From: UBA7985 sp965658725
GTDB taxonomy: Bacteria > Pseudomonadota > Alphaproteobacteria > UBA7985
Direction of reading: 5' to 3'
Length of the DNA stretch: 44,713 bases
Assembly (NCBI GenBank): GCA_965658725.1
Contig: CBFHUI010000012.1
Span: 1 to 44,713, forward strand
Numbering within the stretch: the first letter of the stretch is position 1; every line of letters begins with the position of its first letter. Below are positions 41,201 through 44,713 of the stretch, one piece after another. Both the position numbers and the translations under genes were made by a program. The notes under the pieces are model-generated. The model saw only the letters and a list, made by a program, of their open reading frames with translations, made no database searches and had not been told where the DNA came from.

Positions 41201-42778
41201 ATGACGACCGACGACAGCGCCAACCAGCCCATCGCCGAATTCGTAGACCGAAACGGGACTTACTACTCCGACGTTTTCTTACGCATCCAAAAATCGACGC
41301 TCGGCCTGCTCCACGTCAACGTCCGCGCCATGCTTGGAACGTTTATTTGGGCGGCGATGCGGGGCAGCTGGCTGCTGTTCGTGCTTGGCTTCATCGTGGA
41401 CGTTATCACGCTGGTGAACCTCGCCAACGTCTACAAGTACGGGCAGGCCGTGATTACCTTCGCGGAGAAAGACTATCTCGTCACCCGGTATCAGGGCTGG
41501 CAGATGGACCACCTCTACGCAGCCATTGCGACCTTTGTCCTTGGGCGACTGGCCTTTGGCTGGTTGGCGGACCGGCTTTACGCCCGCCAGTATGACCGAT
41601 GGCGCACGCGCGCCGACGCGCCCAGCGGGTTTAAGCCAGCGCGGCTATGGAGCGCTGCGATGGTGGTGGTGCTGATCGTGCCGTTGATGATGTACCGCGG
41701 CACCCAATTCGCACCCGATGAGCGAACCTGCATCAAGCAATCGCGGGAGCTGCTGTCGATCCGGCAGGGTGCAGAGCCAACCGGCAAGATTGATCTGGGC
41801 GTAAAGGCGCGGTTTGACTGCTGGATCATCAGTGAGTTTCCGACGCTCATGTGGATCGAGCGGCCCGGCCGCCTCCGCTTCAACACCGACAAGGAAACTG
41901 GCCGCAAAACCGCTGATCGCGACCCCCCAAGGGAGAACGCGAAACCGGTCAACCTGAACACGTACATCAGCCAATGGATCGATGACGGCATTGCGTCCGC
42001 GACCTTCTTCTACGGCTTTGTTTTCGACAGCGTGCGGATCTTCCTCAACACCATGCTGGGGGCGATTACCAGCGTCTTCGTCGGCTCTCCCTGGCCCATA
42101 ACAATGGGTGTTCTGCTGGCGCTGTCTTTCACGCTGGCCGGGGGCAGGACGACGATTTTTGTCGGCGCGACCTTGGCGTACCTGGCGCTGATGGGCTTTT
42201 GGCACACGGCCATGGATACGCTCTCGCTGGTCATCGCGGCGTCGATCATCTGCGTGGTGCTCGGGATGCCGCTGGGTGTCTGGGTCGGCAAGAGCAGGCT
42301 GGGGAACAGCATCACAACGCCGATCCTCGACGTGATGCAGACCATTCCGTCCTTCGTCTATCTGCTGCCAGCGATTGCCTTCCTCTCGATTGGTAAGCCG
42401 CCGGGGATCCTGGCGACGGTGATCTTTGCCATGCCGCCCATGGTGCGCCTGACCGCGCTGGGCATTCGGCAAGTGCCGGAGAGCACCAAGGAAGCGGCAC
42501 TCGCGTTCGGCGCAAACCCGCGACAACTGCTGACCAAAGTCGAGCTACCGCTCGCGCTGCCGTCGATCATGACCGGCATCAATCAGGTGGTGATGATGAG
42601 TCTGTCGATGGTGGTGATTGCCGCGCTGATTGGCGCAGGCGGCATGGGCTTCATCGTGACGGAAGCGCTTGGAAATACGGATACGGGCCGGGGTGTACTG
42701 GCCGGTTTGGGAATTGCTCTGTTGGCCATGATGATCGACAGAGTGGTGCAAAGGGCGAACACAACTCGCCTGAAATAA
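41201..42778 (+). CDS. tmoW: Quaternary-amine/TMAO ABC transporter permease, with long N-terminal extension
   Basis: A 525-residue inner-membrane permease. The C-terminal half (about 290-520) is a BPD_transp_1 domain: the EAA loop reads KEAALAFGANPRQLLTKVELP, preceded by LPAIAFLSIGKPPGILATV and followed by GAGGMGFIVTEALG. The N-terminal half is extra compared with ProW (about 350 residues): three hydrophobic segments, then a roughly 90-residue soluble stretch containing TCIKQSRELLSIRQGAEP and CWIISEFPTLMWIERPG, likely periplasmic. The same long form occurs in TMAO-type permeases as far as I recall. The role is to pass substrate from TmoX through the membrane. Confidence 0.82.
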   Translation: MTTDDSANQPIAEFVDRNGTYYSDVFLRIQKSTLGLLHVNVRAMLGTFIWAAMRGSWLLFVLGFIVDVITLVNLANVYKYGQAVITFAEKDYLVTRYQGWQMDHLYAAIATFVLGRLAFGWLADRLYARQYDRWRTRADAPSGFKPARLWSAAMVVVLIVPLMMYRGTQFAPDERTCIKQSRELLSIRQGAEPTGKIDLGVKARFDCWIISEFPTLMWIERPGRLRFNTDKETGRKTADRDPPRENAKPVNLNTYISQWIDDGIASATFFYGFVFDSVRIFLNTMLGAITSVFVGSPWPITMGVLLALSFTLAGGRTTIFVGATLAYLALMGFWHTAMDTLSLVIAASIICVVLGMPLGVWVGKSRLGNSITTPILDVMQTIPSFVYLLPAIAFLSIGKPPGILATVIFAMPPMVRLTALGIRQVPESTKEAALAFGANPRQLLTKVELPLALPSIMTGINQVVMMSLSMVVIAALIGAGGMGFIVTEALGNTDTGRGVLAGLGIALLAMMIDRVVQRANTTRLK

Positions 42779-42783
42779 AGGGG

Positions 42784-42806
42784 GTTTCGCGGTTCTGCCG
42801 CGGAAC
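42784..42806 (+). other. Hairpin before the binding-protein gene
   Basis: GTTTCGCGG and CCGCGGAAC form a 9-bp stem (one T-G pair) with a TTCTG loop, followed by ACTGTTTAC and then the Shine-Dalgarno. There is no T tract, so it is not a terminator. It sits where processing could leave a stable 5' end on the binding-protein mRNA. Confidence 0.5.
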
Positions 42807-42813
42807 TGTTTAC

Positions 42814-42819
42814 AGGAGG
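42814..42819 (+). promoter_or_regulatory. Strong Shine-Dalgarno of the binding-protein gene
   Basis: AGGAGG lies ten bases before the ATG at 42830 and four before an in-frame TTG at 42824. The ATG is preferred because it is the standard start codon and gives MKYAKHALFAAAAL as signal peptide. Confidence 0.6.
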
Positions 42820-42829
42820 TAAATTGAAA

Positions 42830-43783
42830 ATGAAGTATGCAAAACATGCACTCTTCGCGGCGGCCGCTCTGGCCACCGCTCCGCTGGCTACAGCGCAGGA
42901 AACCGTCAAAATCGGTGACTTCACCTGGACGGGTTCTGACGCCATTGGCCAGGTTATTGCAGCGGTCATTAACGGTCCGCTGGGCTCTGAAGCCGTCATC
43001 GTCGAAGGCCTGTCTGACGGCGACGTGGTTGCTGCAGGCATGCACAAGGGCGACGGTTCTGTTGATGTCTACCCTGACCTTTGGATGCCAAACCGTCAGC
43101 CTATCTGGGACGAGTACGTCGATGGTTCCGGCACCGTTGGTGTGAACATCCCGTACGAAGGCACGCAGAAAATCTACGTACCATCCTACATGGCCGATAC
43201 GGTGAACTCCATCGAAGGTCTGGGTGACCCGGCAGTTGCTGCGCTGTTTGACACGGACGGCGATGGCAAGGGCGAGTACTGGGCAGGGGACGCGACCTGG
43301 TCCTCCACGAAGATGTGGCAGGTCAAGTTCAAGTCCTACGGCCTGAGCGATCTGTGGGAGCCAAACATCATCCCGGATGCGACCTTCAAGGCGCAGCTGG
43401 AAGCCGCCTACAACAAGGGCGAGCCGATGCTGTTCTACTACTGGACGCCTGAGTGGGTACACGCCGCTTATGACCTGACCCCAATTGCTGAGCCAGCGAC
43501 CTACGAAGGTTGCCTCGACAAGATGGACCTGTCGGTTGAAGACTGGCTGGAAGTGTCCGAGTTTGATTGTGCGTCCGCAAACGCAACGATCTATGTGGCA
43601 TACTCCAAGTCCCTCGAAGAGCGGAACCCACCCGTTGCCAAGTTCCTGAGCCAGCTGGCTCTGGACCCAGCGACAGTAAACCAGTGGATCCTTCAGATCG
43701 GCCGTGACGAGGAAGATCCGGTTGATGTCGCCGAAGCTTGGGTTGAAGCGAACATGGACCTAGTAAAGTCCTGGATTGACTAG
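42830..43783 (+). CDS. tmoX: TMAO/quaternary-amine ABC transporter substrate-binding protein
   Basis: A 317-residue periplasmic protein with a Sec signal (cleavage after ATAQ, about residue 23). It belongs to the ProX/OpuAC family: IGDFTWTGSDAIGQVI at the start, VDVYPDLWMPNRQ, and YYWTPEWVHAAY, whose tryptophans are candidates for the aromatic cage that holds a quaternary nitrogen. DTDGDGKGEYW (about 141-151) is a calcium-loop motif; calcium binding was reported for TmoX. Codon use is more biased to T-ending codons than in the neighbours, consistent with high expression. It is last in the operon, ahead of a strong terminator. A betaine or choline ligand is an alternative. Confidence 0.85.
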   Translation: MKYAKHALFAAAALATAPLATAQETVKIGDFTWTGSDAIGQVIAAVINGPLGSEAVIVEGLSDGDVVAAGMHKGDGSVDVYPDLWMPNRQPIWDEYVDGSGTVGVNIPYEGTQKIYVPSYMADTVNSIEGLGDPAVAALFDTDGDGKGEYWAGDATWSSTKMWQVKFKSYGLSDLWEPNIIPDATFKAQLEAAYNKGEPMLFYYWTPEWVHAAYDLTPIAEPATYEGCLDKMDLSVEDWLEVSEFDCASANATIYVAYSKSLEERNPPVAKFLSQLALDPATVNQWILQIGRDEEDPVDVAEAWVEANMDLVKSWID

Positions 43784-43840
43784 CCAAGTGGGTCCTTGAC
43801 CCCCAAGGGTCGCAGTCGCGTGCGGCCTAGCGATTAAAGG

Positions 43841-43877
43841 GAGGGGAGCGTCGAAGGGGCGCTTCCCTCTTTTTTTT
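43841..43877 (+). terminator. Strong intrinsic terminator of the tdm-tmo operon
   Basis: GAGGGGAGCG and CGCTTCCCTC make a 10-bp stem with one G-T pair and a nine-base loop, followed directly by eight T residues. It lies 57 bases after the binding-protein stop. Confidence 0.9.
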
Positions 43878-43910
43878 GCTGCGGAGATCCCCACAAGCCC
43901 AACGGCAAGA

Positions 43911-44713
43911 CTAGGCTCGGAGCAGGCCGTCAAGGCTCGATGCTTCAAAGGCGCTGAACCGGTTCCGGTCGAGGCCAAACCAGCCCGCAAGGATCCGCTG
44001 ATAGACCGAACGGTAATCGAGCGAGAAGCGGAGATCGCCGTCTTCGAGGTTTTCGAGGTCCGGGTGCTCCCCCCAAAGCCCGCCCCGCACCTTACCGCCG
44101 AGCAGGAAGTGCGGCGCAGCCGTCCCGTGATCGGTGCCTCTGGTCTCATTCTCTGTCGCGCGGCGGCCAAACTCACTGTAGGTCAGCACCAGGGTTTGAT
44201 CCCACTGCCCCCCTTGCTTCAACGCTCGCCGCAGACCGGCGAGTGCCTCGCCCAGATCACGCAGCAGCCGGCCATGATCGCCGCGCTGGTACTCATGGGT
44301 ATCAAAGCCGCCAATTTTCATCTTGAGAACTGGGGCATCGACACCGGCATTGATCAGTGTCGCCGCCAGCGCCGCCTGTCGGCCTAGATCGCCACCGCGG
44401 ATGTCTTGGAAGCTCCGCAGCGAGCGGTCGTTGATCTTCTTGCTGATCCGGCCCATGGCGGTGTCGAGCGCGTTGCCCCGATCCAACAGCATGGATAGCG
44501 CCGGGTTCGCGCTGTCAGTGCTCAGCGCGCCCAGTCCAGCTTGCGTTTGGGATAGGGTCTGCATGTGGTGCAGGGACGTGAACGACAGCCAGACCCCGCT
44601 GGAAGACGCAAACACGCCCATACCGCCGTCGAGGCTGATCCCGTGGGCGTCAAAGTCAGGGTCCAGACTCTCGATGTCTTCGGTCAACCAGCCGTTGCGC
44701 CCGCTCTGTCGTC
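43911..44713 (-). CDS. DUF1501 domain protein, 5' end outside the window
   Basis: The frame is open to the last base, so the N-terminus (commonly a twin-arginine signal in this family) is missing. The 267 visible codons show RQSGRNGWL at the edge, KIGGFDTHEYQRGDH, GLRRALKQGGQWDQTLVLT, YSEFGRRATENETRGTDHG and LLGGKVRGGLWGE, all characteristic of DUF1501. These proteins are sulfatase-fold relatives, usually exported, with no established activity; some adjoin DUF1800 genes, which could lie just beyond the window. It converges on the TMAO operon with the terminator between. Confidence 0.88.
   Translation of the reverse strand, partial: RQSGRNGWLTEDIESLDPDFDAHGISLDGGMGVFASSSGVWLSFTSLHHMQTLSQTQAGLGALSTDSANPALSMLLDRGNALDTAMGRISKKINDRSLRSFQDIRGGDLGRQAALAATLINAGVDAPVLKMKIGGFDTHEYQRGDHGRLLRDLGEALAGLRRALKQGGQWDQTLVLTYSEFGRRATENETRGTDHGTAAPHFLLGGKVRGGLWGEHPDLENLEDGDLRFSLDYRSVYQRILAGWFGLDRNRFSAFEASSLDGLLRA

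Noticed and set aside
42824..42826. TTG as start of the TMAO binding protein
   Set aside because: Only four bases from AGGAGG, and the ATG two codons later gives a standard signal peptide.
1..44713. Mobile elements, CRISPR arrays, prophage or integrase genes
   Set aside because: I found no transposase, integrase or phage-like reading frame, no regular repeat-spacer array and no tRNA-adjacent integrase; the tRNA-Ser is intact and flanked by ordinary genes.

Overview
This is a GC-rich stretch of an alphaproteobacterial chromosome, most likely from the Rhodobacterales (roseobacter-like). The basis is gene content and order: coaBC-dut-MoeB-like, tsaE-addB-addA-trxA, and pyrF-trpF-trpB-trpA-accD-folC are arrangements typical of that order. 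The DUF1989-GcvT demethylase and betaine-type transporter on the right resemble the marine roseobacter trimethylamine N-oxide (TMAO) locus. I see no insertion sequence, integrase, CRISPR array or rRNA.

Left third (1-19370), mostly housekeeping. On the + strand: the 3' end of coaBC, dut, a MoeB/ThiF-like E1 enzyme without zinc cysteines, a secreted SH3-like protein, tsaE, addB, addA, a thioredoxin with a WCMPC active site, and a class V aminotransferase-fold enzyme. On the - strand runs one tight operon, read right to left: pyrF, a six-segment membrane protein, a protein fusing a membrane domain to phosphoribosylanthranilate isomerase (TrpF), trpB, trpA, accD, folC and an orphan PIN-domain gene. 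Most junctions overlap or lie within about 50 bases.

Middle (19371-32491), envelope and transport. It holds an MFS carrier with a small membrane protein, a lipoprotein polysaccharide deacetylase, a large coiled-coil DUF349 protein, and an orphan ABC substrate-binding protein. A five-gene - strand module follows: a 31-residue membrane peptide, an XpaC-like protein, TelA, an SPFH protein with a GYF_2 domain, and a double zinc-ribbon membrane protein. Related families in Bacillus work with PspA in membrane stress, but no PspA is present here. A SLC13-type anion transporter with RCK_C domains and a tRNA-Ser(GCU) with a clear sigma70 promoter complete this part.

Right third (32492-44713), accessory metabolism. 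There is a second MFS carrier and a small unknown protein. Next come an ArsJ-type organoarsenical exporter and its partner GAPDH, with no arsR or other ars gene nearby. A LacI-family regulator then diverges from an apparent TMAO operon: tdm (TMAO demethylase), then ATPase, permease and calcium-motif binding protein of a quaternary-amine ABC transporter. The operon ends in a strong intrinsic terminator. The regulator-tdm gap contains a perfect 16-bp palindrome and an imperfect second copy about two helical turns away. The window ends inside a DUF1501 gene.

The observations most worth following up are the membrane-TrpF fusion, the PspA-less SPFH/TelA/XpaC module with its unannotated-size leader peptide, and the LacI-controlled TMAO operon.
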